Source: Bacillota bacterium
GTDB taxonomy: Bacteria; Bacillota; Sulfobacillia; Sulfobacillales; Sulfobacillaceae
Direction: 5' to 3'
NCBI GenBank assembly: GCA_021841025.1
Contig: JAKBWA010000086.1
Coordinates: 53,742 to 117,741, forward strand
Length of the DNA stretch: 64,000 bases
The notes beneath the pieces were generated by a model. The model was not told the DNA's origin. It did not search any database and was given only the letters and a program-made list of their open reading frames with translations. The translations under genes and the position numbers were made by a program. Shown in pieces: positions 24,528-33,146 of the stretch (position 1 is its first letter; each line of letters begins with the position of its first letter).

Positions 24528-25466
24528 TTAAAGTTTTCCGGCCTCTTTTTTCTGTATGTAGACCAAAATCCCTTGACTATTCAACATGAGATCCACGGCC
24601 AGAGGATCTGTGCTTTCCACTTTGTGTCCCAGACGATCTAAGTCCTGGGCAATAATCTGCGACAACGCTTGATAAATCAAATCATATGTCACATAAGCCG
24701 GTAACTGTTTAATCAACTCGTTGATATAGTGCACTCCCTTGCGGGAAAAGTCAAAAGCTTCACTCGCTGGTTCACTGGTTCCAAAGTGGGTATGGAAAAT
24801 CCGCTGTGGCTTCAAACTTTCCAGACGGTCCAAAGAATTCGCCATCACCATGGGATCAAAATCTGAAGGGGATGTGGTAGGAAAACCATAAATAAAGTCC
24901 CATCCCGTATACCCTGGATGATACCTTATGCCCATCATATCGCCGGCAAAAATTGCACGGCTTACGTTATCCTTAATACACAGATGGTGCTTGGCATGGC
25001 CTGGCGTATGATAAAAAGTGAGCGTGTGCCGGCCTAGGCGCAAAATTCCTTCATCTTCTTCTGCCACCACCCGCTCTCCTGGTACCGGAATTAAGGGGCC
25101 AAATAATGCGTCCGTCTCTTCTCCATAAACCTGGCGTGCGCCTTTCTCTAACCGGGAAGGGTCAATAAGATGTCTGGCTCCCAAAGGATGGGCATGCAAA
25201 ATGGCTTGCGAACTTCTTTCCATCATCTGACCCGCTCCTCCGGCGTGATCGAGATGAACATGCGTGATGATAAGATGGTCGATGTCCTGAGGCTTGAGTT
25301 CCAGTTGAGCTAATCCGTCAAGCAGCACTTGATGACTCTTGGAAGAGCCGGTATCCACCAATGCGATTTCCTTGTCCTTAATCACATACGCGCTGGAACG
25401 AAACGGCCTTCCTTCTTCAAACAAATCAATTCCATAGATATCAGAGCCGTAATCCACAATGGACAT
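24528..25466 (-). CDS. Metallo-beta-lactamase-fold hydrolase
   Basis: About 312 residues. The MBL-fold metal site is complete: THVHLDHAGG (HxHxDH), then His in FYHTPGHAKHH, Asp in AIFAGDMMG, and a final His in FHTHFG. The family covers glyoxalase II, lactonases and other hydrolases that use two metal ions; the substrate cannot be deduced. The start at 25466 has AAAGGGGG 8 bases upstream, preferred over more distant in-frame codons. It heads the MBL-NifX-RmlD set. A 274-bp spacer (25467-25740) separates it from the next glycosyltransferase; that spacer has no gene and no riboswitch I recognise. Confidence 0.88.
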   Translation of the reverse strand: MSIVDYGSDIYGIDLFEEGRPFRSSAYVIKDKEIALVDTGSSKSHQVLLDGLAQLELKPQDIDHLIITHVHLDHAGGAGQMMERSSQAILHAHPLGARHLIDPSRLEKGARQVYGEETDALFGPLIPVPGERVVAEEDEGILRLGRHTLTFYHTPGHAKHHLCIKDNVSRAIFAGDMMGIRYHPGYTGWDFIYGFPTTSPSDFDPMVMANSLDRLESLKPQRIFHTHFGTSEPASEAFDFSRKGVHYINELIKQLPAYVTYDLIYQALSQIIAQDLDRLGHKVESTDPLAVDLMLNSQGILVYIQKKEAGKL

Positions 25467-25740
25467 TATTGGTTCCCCCTTTTCCATTGGTCCATCCAAA
25501 ATCTCCTTCCTGGTCACAATCCCTCGCCTGCTTGCCCCAAGGGCCAGCTCCCAGGCTTCTTGAGTCCTTGGGCACTGACCTTGAGACCTTGGCCAAAATA
25601 CTGGATCCCTCGTACACTGAAAGCCAAGCCACGGATCGACCGGCCCTCAGGATTTTCCTTTTTGGGCTAAACCCTAATTTTCCCGCACGTTCCATCATAT
25701 TCCAAATATCCCAAAAGATCTCCTGCAATCATAGCAAACT

Positions 25741-26700
25741 TCATTTTTCGTGGAAAGATTGACGGGATTGAAAAGGTTTTCGCCATTTATGGCGAATCAT
25801 TCGAATCTCCCGCTGCTGTTTTAGCACCAGGGCCCACGTGGCCCACACTTCATGCCGCTGCCAGGGGTTGCCGCCAGATCCCTTCAGCGCAAATAGACTG
25901 TAATGCGCCGTAGAGGTGAGAGCGGTTAATAGAGGATAATACTTCCACAATAACAGAAGCCGCGCTCTTTCTGCCAAATGATGACGTTTGTTCCCATCTT
26001 GAGGATCTGAATGCCCCACGTGGTGCAGAACAATCGATGCAGGTTCAAATATCACCTGATATCCCAAAGCGCGGATTCGGATGCCAATTTCCGTATCATC
26101 GTGCCACTTGGGCAGTGTCTCATCAAGCGGCCAGATACTTTCCAGCCCCTTGCGGCGGATCACCATCCCGCAACCCATAGCATAATCAACCGGCTTGCCC
26201 CGCCATGCCCTCACCTGCTCTTGAAAACTGTTCAAATCCTCGCCCCACAACCTGTCACGACCGTGGCCCCAATGATCCAAAAACGACCCCGCGCCGTTAA
26301 TTGTATCCCCCGAGGCCATTAACACCAGTGGCGCTATGGCTCCCGTTTCCGGACTTTGGGCCAGCCAATCCACTGCAGCCGAAAGCCAGTTTGGGGCCGC
26401 CTGTGCATCACTGTCCAAAAACGCAAGGGCCTTGCCGCGGGCCGCACGAATCCCGCGATTGCGTCCTCCGGCCACTCCATAATTTTCAGAAAGACTCAGA
26501 ACATTGACTCGCGTGTCATCAAACTTTTGCACGACCTGCAGACTGTTATCCGTTGAACCGTTGTCTACGACAATACATTCAAGCGGTCTGGGATCCAACC
26601 TCAGGACAGATTCCACCGCTTGAGCCAGCACGTCTTCTCCGTTGTAATTGACAATGATCACTGAAACGTCTTGGACCGTTAATCTTCTATTTTCTGCCAT
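25741..26700 (-). CDS. GT2 glycosyltransferase (rhamnosyltransferase-like)
   Basis: A 319-residue GT2 enzyme of the WcaA/RfbF type. It starts VSVIIVNYNGEDVLAQAVESVL, has CIVVDNGSTDNS, the RNRGIRAARG segment, LAFLDSDAQ as the DxD motif, and DDTEIGIRIRALGY with the catalytic ED-like pair. No membrane segment is evident apart from a weak C-terminal hydrophobic region. The ATG at 26700 has GAGGTG upstream, and it overlaps the preceding glycosyltransferase by 14 bp. A longer frame exists but without signal. It is likely part of the polysaccharide assembly operon; the sugar is unknown. Confidence 0.88.
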   Translation of the reverse strand: MAENRRLTVQDVSVIIVNYNGEDVLAQAVESVLRLDPRPLECIVVDNGSTDNSLQVVQKFDDTRVNVLSLSENYGVAGGRNRGIRAARGKALAFLDSDAQAAPNWLSAAVDWLAQSPETGAIAPLVLMASGDTINGAGSFLDHWGHGRDRLWGEDLNSFQEQVRAWRGKPVDYAMGCGMVIRRKGLESIWPLDETLPKWHDDTEIGIRIRALGYQVIFEPASIVLHHVGHSDPQDGNKRHHLAERARLLLLWKYYPLLTALTSTAHYSLFALKGSGGNPWQRHEVWATWALVLKQQREIRMIRHKWRKPFQSRQSFHEK

Positions 26701-27781
26701 GCGCCACCTCATGATAAAGAGATGCGTGCTGTCTGTACGTATTTTCCCAGGTGGGAAGAAGCGTTCGGTCAATTTCGATAGGATGAGCCAATAATTCAAG
26801 AATCTTGGCGGCCCAGGCTTCGACATCGTTCTTCTCTCCTTCTTGGGCATTCAGTACATAAAGTCCCAGGATGTGATGATCGCTTGCGCCCCCAGTGGGA
26901 GACGAAATGACTGGACATCCTTGCCACAAAGCCTCAAAGCTGCCTAGGCCAAATCCCTCATAGTGAGACGGCGCAAGATATACCGACGCCCCGTGGTATA
27001 ATTTGACCGTGTCTTCATCTGACACGTAACCGAGAATATGCACACGGTCTTTGTAGGCAAACTGTTCATAGCTTCGCCAAAATCTCTCGTTATTCCAGCC
27101 GTTAGCCCCGACCAAAACTAAGTGATGAGGCACCTTGGCCATCTCTATCACTTGGGCGAAAACCTTAAGCAAAAATTCCAAGTTCTTCCTAGGTTCAATG
27201 GTCCCAACATGCAAGAAATAAGGAACATCCACCACTCTTGGAGAATGCGGATCGGCAATCAGATCTTTGAGACGATCGGCACCAAGACTAATCACAGGAA
27301 CATGCGTTTGAGGAAACCATGGAGCCATTTTCAACACATCACTTTGAACCTCCCGGGAGGGGACAATAATCCGGCTCGCCTCAGTGAAGGATCGCGGCAG
27401 CATTCGCTTCAAATATTTCACGGTGTCTGTGCGCACAAATTCTGGCATCCGGTAGAAAACCGTATCGTGAATGGTCACAATTTTAGGGATAGACCCCCAG
27501 GGAGGAAGACTAAAGGCCGGGCCATGAAAAACATCGTAGGAATGAACCCTTAAGTGCCACGGCAACAAGATGCTTTGCCAGGGAATTCCTTTCCGGCGCC
27601 GGATCACGGTGATAGGCACCTGGACGTCTTTTATGATGGAGTCTGTATATGAGAGTCCATAGAGCGTAATTTCACCGCAATCCCTCAGATGTTCTGCCAA
27701 AAGGCATGCGATATATTGTGCGATGCCTGTCGGCTGGCTTTGCTGAGACAATATCCGCACATCCATGGCCACAGTGGTCAT
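26687..27781 (-). CDS. GT4 glycosyltransferase
   Basis: A 364-residue GT-B enzyme. The N-terminal part TTVAMDVRILSQQSQPTGIAQYI is the acceptor-domain opening with the usual GI.xY motif. The donor domain carries YFLHVGTIEPRKNLEFLLKVF, and the donor-binding region SHYEGFGLGSFEALWQGCPVISS holds the Glu residues of the EX7E motif. It has an AGAGGGAA Shine-Dalgarno before the ATG. The end overlaps the following GT2 gene. A 89-bp gap with no visible gene separates it from the preceding long glycosyltransferase. It probably adds one sugar to the repeat unit; donor and acceptor are unknown. Confidence 0.88.
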   Translation of the reverse strand: MTTVAMDVRILSQQSQPTGIAQYIACLLAEHLRDCGEITLYGLSYTDSIIKDVQVPITVIRRRKGIPWQSILLPWHLRVHSYDVFHGPAFSLPPWGSIPKIVTIHDTVFYRMPEFVRTDTVKYLKRMLPRSFTEASRIIVPSREVQSDVLKMAPWFPQTHVPVISLGADRLKDLIADPHSPRVVDVPYFLHVGTIEPRKNLEFLLKVFAQVIEMAKVPHHLVLVGANGWNNERFWRSYEQFAYKDRVHILGYVSDEDTVKLYHGASVYLAPSHYEGFGLGSFEALWQGCPVISSPTGGASDHHILGLYVLNAQEGEKNDVEAWAAKILELLAHPIEIDRTLLPTWENTYRQHASLYHEVAHGRK

Positions 27782-27870
27782 GCCGTTCCCTCTCCTCTTC
27801 CGTCGTTTAGTGATTCGTTATTGTGGAGCAAGATCCACGTCATAAGTGTTTTCATTTGCCACTATCTGTC

Positions 27871-29862
27871 CTATCCATTTTCCTGGCAGGATGGTTTAAA
27901 GATTTTTTTCCACGCTTTTTTCATATAGGCAGCAACAGGTGTCGGCAAATGCCGGGCGAGTCGGCGGACTAACTCCAAATTTCTCCCCAATTCTGGGTGG
28001 GGGAAATCCCATGTTATCTGTTGATTGCGGCCATCAAGATACCATAGGGCCAATTCGAAGCCGCTATCGCCCAATATTTCTTGCGCTTGATCCCGCCAGA
28101 CTTTCCTGATACCACTATGGGACACTCGTCTAGCATGCGTCACGCCCAACATCGGCAAAAGTTCGGGATGGACGCCTTCTCGAACCATCTGGATCATAAG
28201 ACGCCAAAAGATCGTGTCATCATCCGGAGAGATTTCGTCTCCTTCGGGAAAAAATCGTTCTAGCGCATGATAGCGCATAAATGGCCGGATCAAGCTCTGC
28301 TCGGGCAATGCAATCTGAGCTTTGGTACCGTCTTTAGGCACTTGCCATCTATCAGCCGCACCTTTTTCCTGAACGATGGGATAGATTGCCTCAATGCCTG
28401 GATGACGGGTGAGGGCATTGAGTGCGTCCGCCAAAAAAGATTCCGTTATCCGCTCGCCCGCAGCCACCAACAGCACAAATTCGCCGTGAATTTGGTTGAG
28501 AGGCCACCATTCGTCCACCGTGGCAAGAGATTGGGGACGCGCCATCACGATTTCATAATGGGGATATTGACTGCGTTTGACACTCTCGACCGTTTGTTCC
28601 CACTCTTCAGATTCCCCTTGTGGTGAGGTAATCACTACGGAAATCACAGGGAAATGAGTCACATCCCTAATCTGGTCCGGTTGTAAATTCTCTTGGGCAT
28701 GGCCCATAACCCCACTCAGAATGTCTGTAGGGTTAAGCTCAAGATGCGTGACGGCATTTCTGGCCCCTTCTTTGAGGGACGCGGCTAAAGCCGAATCCTC
28801 GAGAACACTGTCCAGCGCCATCGCAAAACTGGGGGTGTGCTCGGGGTTAATCAATATACCAGCTCCGCTGGTTAACATCTCTCGCATGCCTCCGGATTTA
28901 GAGGCAATAATAGGGCAGCCCAAGGTCAGGGCTTCGAGACAGACGTTTGGCCAGTTTTCAAACCGGCTGGGAAAAACCACGGCTTTTGCTTGGGAATAGA
29001 ACTGAGATATCATCTCACGGTTCACGTGCCCCAGAAAATGAACGCGGCTACGGTACGCTTGGGGAATCATCAACCGGAGTTGTTCTTGAAAGGACTGCCC
29101 TTGATAGTGGGTATCTTGACCAACCAGCCAGATCCCAAAGTCCCGTCCCTGTTCCCACAAAACCACAGCCGCTTTGAGCAATAAGTCCACACCCTTGCGA
29201 TATTCCAGCCGGCCTACATAAAGAACCATAGGCTCTTCTTGTTCCTTTAGACTTGCCATCTCTACTCCCGGATCTCCAGGCTCCTCTTCTAGCACCGGCA
29301 AAGGGTGGCGGGTGAGCAAGACCGCTCGGCCGCTTAGCTGGCGGTAGTGTGTTTGCAAATCTAAAGAAGGAGTTGAGAGCACATCACAAAAGCGCAGAGC
29401 GTACTGTTCCATGTGGTAAACCCTCTGGCGGTCCATCTCCGGAATTTCATGATTCAGCTTATCGCATAATTCCAAAGACATGTGTCCGTGAACACGAAGC
29501 ACGACATCAGAAAATTCCCCTTTCAGCCGTTTGGCTTTAATCGTAAAATATCCTTCAGCCAAATAGTCGGGGAATTCCATAATGTCCCATGCGCGTTCAC
29601 GACTAAGACGCAAAAGATGTTGATAGAGCGCATAAGAATATCCTTGAGCAAAATGCCCAAATCTTGGGTCTTCTGCAATCAAGTCTACGGGAAAAGCATA
29701 ATTTTTCCTATTGACGGGACGTTTGGGATCCTCCGTCACAATGTGGACATAATGCCCTTCTTGTTGCAATGCCTTGGCCCAGGTTAAGGTATAAACGCCA
29801 ATACCGCCCCCGTCATTGACACCGGGCAACTCCCGGCTCGCCAACAAGATATTCATCCTCAC
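27871..29862 (-). CDS. Glycosyltransferase, GT4 domain with GT2-like C-terminal extension
   Basis: A 663-residue protein. Residues 1-390 are a GT4 enzyme: LLASRELPGVNDGGGIGVYT, MVLYVGRLEYRKGVDLLL, and SRFENWPNVCLEALTLGCPII. The remaining 270 residues start VISVVITSPQGESEEWEQTVES, which resembles a GT2 fold, but no DxD motif is clear, so this half may be inactive or a recognition module. The GTG start makes a 4-bp GTGA overlap with the previous gene, behind GAGAGGC. It belongs to the Wzt/Wzm operon and is likely to extend the exported chain. Confidence 0.85.
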   Translation of the reverse strand: MRMNILLASRELPGVNDGGGIGVYTLTWAKALQQEGHYVHIVTEDPKRPVNRKNYAFPVDLIAEDPRFGHFAQGYSYALYQHLLRLSRERAWDIMEFPDYLAEGYFTIKAKRLKGEFSDVVLRVHGHMSLELCDKLNHEIPEMDRQRVYHMEQYALRFCDVLSTPSLDLQTHYRQLSGRAVLLTRHPLPVLEEEPGDPGVEMASLKEQEEPMVLYVGRLEYRKGVDLLLKAAVVLWEQGRDFGIWLVGQDTHYQGQSFQEQLRLMIPQAYRSRVHFLGHVNREMISQFYSQAKAVVFPSRFENWPNVCLEALTLGCPIIASKSGGMREMLTSGAGILINPEHTPSFAMALDSVLEDSALAASLKEGARNAVTHLELNPTDILSGVMGHAQENLQPDQIRDVTHFPVISVVITSPQGESEEWEQTVESVKRSQYPHYEIVMARPQSLATVDEWWPLNQIHGEFVLLVAAGERITESFLADALNALTRHPGIEAIYPIVQEKGAADRWQVPKDGTKAQIALPEQSLIRPFMRYHALERFFPEGDEISPDDDTIFWRLMIQMVREGVHPELLPMLGVTHARRVSHSGIRKVWRDQAQEILGDSGFELALWYLDGRNQQITWDFPHPELGRNLELVRRLARHLPTPVAAYMKKAWKKIFKPSCQENG

Positions 29863-30971
29863 AAGCCTCTCTTCTCCAGTGAGTGCAATACGCGCCGGTA
29901 CCCTTCGTCCGTCAGGCTAGCCGTCTTTTCCCAGTTGAAGAGATGAGCGCGGTCTTGCCCCATTTCAGTTAATGCCCTCTGTTTGGTGGGATCATTAATG
30001 ACGGCTAAAATAGCCTCAGCCAAATTGGGGGCATCGAGAGGCTCAACAAATATGGCCGCATCACCCGCAATCTCGGGGAGCGAACTGTTAGTTCCCGTGA
30101 TCACAGGGCATCCCATTGCCATAGCCTCCAATACCGGCAAGCCAAAACCTTCATAGAGCGAGGGATAAACAAAAACCGCCGCCTCCCGGTATAACTGGTA
30201 GAGCCTCTCATCATCGACTAAACCGGACAACTCCACATTCTCTGGAATCTGGGATTTCTTCATCAGCGCGAGAAGATGCGCCTTCTCAATGCCCACCACC
30301 TTAAAGTGGATCTGACGATTCGACAGGAGTGTGGCCGTATCTATTACGGTGTGAAGATTCTTACGCGGGTCCATGGCCCCTAAAACCAAAACAAAAGGTT
30401 TTTTGGGCCAACTGACCTCTTCAACCCGGTATTTAGGAGCCAAGGGTGTGATGACAATCTTGTCAGCATAGACCCCTAGCGTTTCACGAATATCGGATGC
30501 CGCATGCTCGGAGACAGTGAATATCAAGGAACTTTTCCTGACCAGGTATTTAAGGGTATTCATCCGGTAGACTCGGCTCATATGATGGCGCAGTGGTATG
30601 GAGGCGCTAAAATCTTTTCCCCGGTGCCATTCAATCACATCATGCACCGTTAAAACCAAAGGCTGGCGGATTTTTACCGGGGCAATATTGGCAGTCCCGT
30701 GAAATACCGCGATATCCTTTTGTGCTCTAGTCCATGCCATCTGCTCCCAGATGAAAAAATTAGCTGCCGAAAGCACAGTCGTCGGAAACACGGAACGGAA
30801 TTCCTTTACGGTATTGGGATCGGCTGTTTGGTCACCAAAGAGGTGCATATCGTAAGAGCGGGGGATCTCAGCCAAATGCTGCAGCAATTGATAGACATAT
30901 TCCCCGATGCCGCGCCTGGGACTTTTGAGACCATAGCGGGCATCAATGCCGATAACTTTACGCACTATCAC
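29859..30971 (-). CDS. GT4 glycosyltransferase (mannosyltransferase-like)
   Basis: A 370-residue GT-B enzyme beginning VIGIDARYGLKSPRRGIGEYVYQLL. The donor domain contains VLVLGAMDPRKNLHTVIDTA and SLYEGFGLPVLEAMAMGCPVIT. This pattern fits the WbdB/RfaB-type GT4 group. The start GTG directly follows the Wzt stop TAA, behind GGTGGAG. It is translated in series with wzt and the next GT, so it is a component of the ABC-exported polysaccharide pathway. The sugar is not predictable. Confidence 0.88.
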   Translation of the reverse strand: MIVRKVIGIDARYGLKSPRRGIGEYVYQLLQHLAEIPRSYDMHLFGDQTADPNTVKEFRSVFPTTVLSAANFFIWEQMAWTRAQKDIAVFHGTANIAPVKIRQPLVLTVHDVIEWHRGKDFSASIPLRHHMSRVYRMNTLKYLVRKSSLIFTVSEHAASDIRETLGVYADKIVITPLAPKYRVEEVSWPKKPFVLVLGAMDPRKNLHTVIDTATLLSNRQIHFKVVGIEKAHLLALMKKSQIPENVELSGLVDDERLYQLYREAAVFVYPSLYEGFGLPVLEAMAMGCPVITGTNSSLPEIAGDAAIFVEPLDAPNLAEAILAVINDPTKQRALTEMGQDRAHLFNWEKTASLTDEGYRRVLHSLEKRGL

Positions 30972-32171
30972 TTAATTCTCCACCCACTGGTGAGGCAGGA
31001 CCAATAATCCGGGGCTCATCGTCAAGGACTGCACCTTCAGATCAATCGCTCCCGGCCACTCCTTTAAACGGCGGCCGTTCTCGTCATAGAGGGTAATGCT
31101 GATTTCATATCGTCCGTGTGTGAGATAGAGTTGGGATAAATTTAATGACAGGCGCCTTTGCCCGGCCGGAAATGTCAGAGGATTGCCATCGAGCACGGTG
31201 GAGAAACTGGCAATCTCCAACCCATCAGGGCGTCTAATCGCGATGCCCACATGGCCAGTCAATTGCCGTCCCGTAATATTCTCCATGAACATCATCACGC
31301 TCAACGGATCTCCCGACAACACCGTCTCGACCACTTTATCCCCGCTGGTGACGTAGGCTTTTTGCAAACGCATGGTCTCATTGGCATCCAGCGACTCATC
31401 CTGGGCGTCTTCGGGTTCTGCCGTGTTTTGATCCAGCATGCTTTCCCGGTATGCCAAGACGACCTCTCGGGGCGACCCGGATTTTTGCATGACCCCTTGG
31501 TTAATCCATATGGCTTGATCCATTAGCCGTTCGATGGATGACAAGCTATGGGAAACCAGCAAGATACTGGTTCCTTCCCGTTTCATCTGAAAAATCCGGT
31601 CCATGCACTTTTGCTGAAAAGCTTCGTCGCCTACGGCCAAGACCTCATCGACAATGAGGATCTCAGGGTCTACACTGATGGCGACGGAAAAACCGAGTCG
31701 TGCATTCATCCCCGATGAATAATATTTAACCGGCGTATCAATAAACGCATGAATTTCAGCAAAATCCACGATATGACTCATCTTGCGCTCAATATCTTTT
31801 CGACTGATTCCCAGAATCGAAGCGTTGAGATAGACATTTTCCCTGCCCGTAAAATCAGGATGAAATCCGGCTCCCAGTTCAATTAAGGCCGATACGCGGC
31901 CCTCAATATGAACATGCCCCCTGGTCGGACTCATCGTTCGCGTCAAGATTTTCAACAGCGTGCTCTTCCCCGATCCGTTGTTGCCGACAATACCAAAAGA
32001 CGTACCGGCAGGCATATCCAGCGAAATATCTCTTAAAGCCCAAAACGGTTCTGGCGGAGTTTTGGGGCGCCGCTTAGGGATCATCCGCGTTAAAAGCTGA
32101 CCCACACTGTCGGCGCGATCGCGACGCAAAAGAAATTGTTTCCATACTTGGTCTACGACAATGGTGGCCAT
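30972..32171 (-). CDS. wzt: Polysaccharide ABC exporter ATPase with C-terminal glycan-recognition domain (Wzt-like)
   Basis: A 399-residue ATPase of the Wzt/TagH group, which drives export of completed undecaprenyl-linked polysaccharide. The nucleotide-binding domain has GNNGSGKST (Walker A), YSSGMNARLGFSV (signature) and ILIVDEVLAVGD (Walker B). Residues about 270-390 form an extra beta-rich domain (GHVGIAIRRPDGLEIASFST and LYLTHGRYEISITLYDENG) like the Wzt carbohydrate-binding domain that recognises the glycan end. This domain suggests substrate-specific export. The gene starts directly after the permease stop TGA, so the two are coupled. Confidence 0.92.
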   Translation of the reverse strand: MATIVVDQVWKQFLLRRDRADSVGQLLTRMIPKRRPKTPPEPFWALRDISLDMPAGTSFGIVGNNGSGKSTLLKILTRTMSPTRGHVHIEGRVSALIELGAGFHPDFTGRENVYLNASILGISRKDIERKMSHIVDFAEIHAFIDTPVKYYSSGMNARLGFSVAISVDPEILIVDEVLAVGDEAFQQKCMDRIFQMKREGTSILLVSHSLSSIERLMDQAIWINQGVMQKSGSPREVVLAYRESMLDQNTAEPEDAQDESLDANETMRLQKAYVTSGDKVVETVLSGDPLSVMMFMENITGRQLTGHVGIAIRRPDGLEIASFSTVLDGNPLTFPAGQRRLSLNLSQLYLTHGRYEISITLYDENGRRLKEWPGAIDLKVQSLTMSPGLLVLPHQWVEN

Positions 32172-33032
32172 TCACATCACCTCAGCAAACAAAGGTTCAA
32201 TTCGCCGAAAGAGACTGATCCCGGCAAAAAACACAAATACCGTCCACGTCAACGCCACCCATGCGAATAAAGGGTATTGCAAGTGCCCGGTAAAGATCAC
32301 ATCCCTTTCCATTTGTAAAAGACTGCCCATAGGATTCATTAATAAAATACTGCGCAAACTCGGTTTCAAATGGGTTACGGGGTACATAACCGGCGAGAAA
32401 TACATCCACACCAGAAGAACCAACCCCACCAATTGATTGACATCACGGTAGAGCACATTCAGCGCAGCCACAAGATATCCGATGCCGAGAGTGAAAAACA
32501 CTTGCAGGACTAAAATGACGGGAATCCACAAACTGCTCCAGTAAATCGGCGTATGATAGATAAAAATGAAAACAATGAGAACCAACAAAGAAAACATAAA
32601 GTCGATAAACCGCGCCAACACAGATGCTGTGGGCAGCACGATACGAGGAAAGTAAATCTTCGCCAAAAGAGCAGCGTTTCCGGAAATGCTTCCCACGGCA
32701 GACATCACACCGTTGGCGAAAAAATTCCAAAAAGTAATACCGGTTAACATGAATACCACATAGGGAATAGGTTTGCTGGAAGCGTGAAAGATAACACCAA
32801 ACACAAATCCAAAAATTGCGGCCGTCACTAATGGGTTGATTATTGCCCAATACAGCCCCAGCATGGAATGTTTGTACCGTGTTTCCACATCCCGAACCGC
32901 GAGGTTTCGGGTTAACTCTGCCCAGATTCCCAGTTGATGAAAACTCTTATGCCATCTTTCCATCCACCTCACCCGGATTTTTACCGGACCGCTCTCGGGT
33001 GATGGTTCGTCCAAACGTATAGATTTTGACAC
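32172..33032 (-). CDS. wzm: Polysaccharide ABC exporter permease (Wzm-like)
   Basis: A 286-residue ABC-2 type permease with about six membrane helices and an amphipathic N-terminal interface helix. The motif VRDVETRYKHSMLGLYWAIINPL and FANGVMSAVGSISGNAALLAKIYFPRIVLP are typical of Wzm/TagG proteins. It forms the channel for the polysaccharide with Wzt. The GTG start has GGGAGAG about ten bases upstream. It probably starts the operon wzm-wzt-GT-GT, since the preceding gene ends 115 bp upstream with a terminator-like hairpin between. Confidence 0.92.
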   Translation of the reverse strand: MSKSIRLDEPSPESGPVKIRVRWMERWHKSFHQLGIWAELTRNLAVRDVETRYKHSMLGLYWAIINPLVTAAIFGFVFGVIFHASSKPIPYVVFMLTGITFWNFFANGVMSAVGSISGNAALLAKIYFPRIVLPTASVLARFIDFMFSLLVLIVFIFIYHTPIYWSSLWIPVILVLQVFFTLGIGYLVAALNVLYRDVNQLVGLVLLVWMYFSPVMYPVTHLKPSLRSILLMNPMGSLLQMERDVIFTGHLQYPLFAWVALTWTVFVFFAGISLFRRIEPLFAEVM

Positions 33033-33060
33033 GCTTTCTTCTCTCTCCCTTATTCACGCC

Positions 33061-33080
33061 AAAAGGCCCAAGAGGGCCAA
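33061..33080 (-). terminator. Terminator-like hairpin after the DUF2079 gene
   Basis: GGCCC (33065-33069) and GGGCC (33074-33078) form a short GC hairpin with an AAGA loop. On the minus strand it is followed by four T residues. It separates the DUF2079 gene from wzm. Confidence 0.5.
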
Positions 33081-33146
33081 GATGGTCCGTTGGACGTCAT
33101 CTTCGCTAATTTTAGACAACCCCGTTCAAAATGCCAACACTGCGGG

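Noticed and set aside
25467..25740. Possible riboswitch in the spacer before the MBL gene
   Set aside because: GC-rich hairpins are visible, but none of the blocks of known riboswitch classes (T-box, SAM, cobalamin, c-di-GMP) fits.
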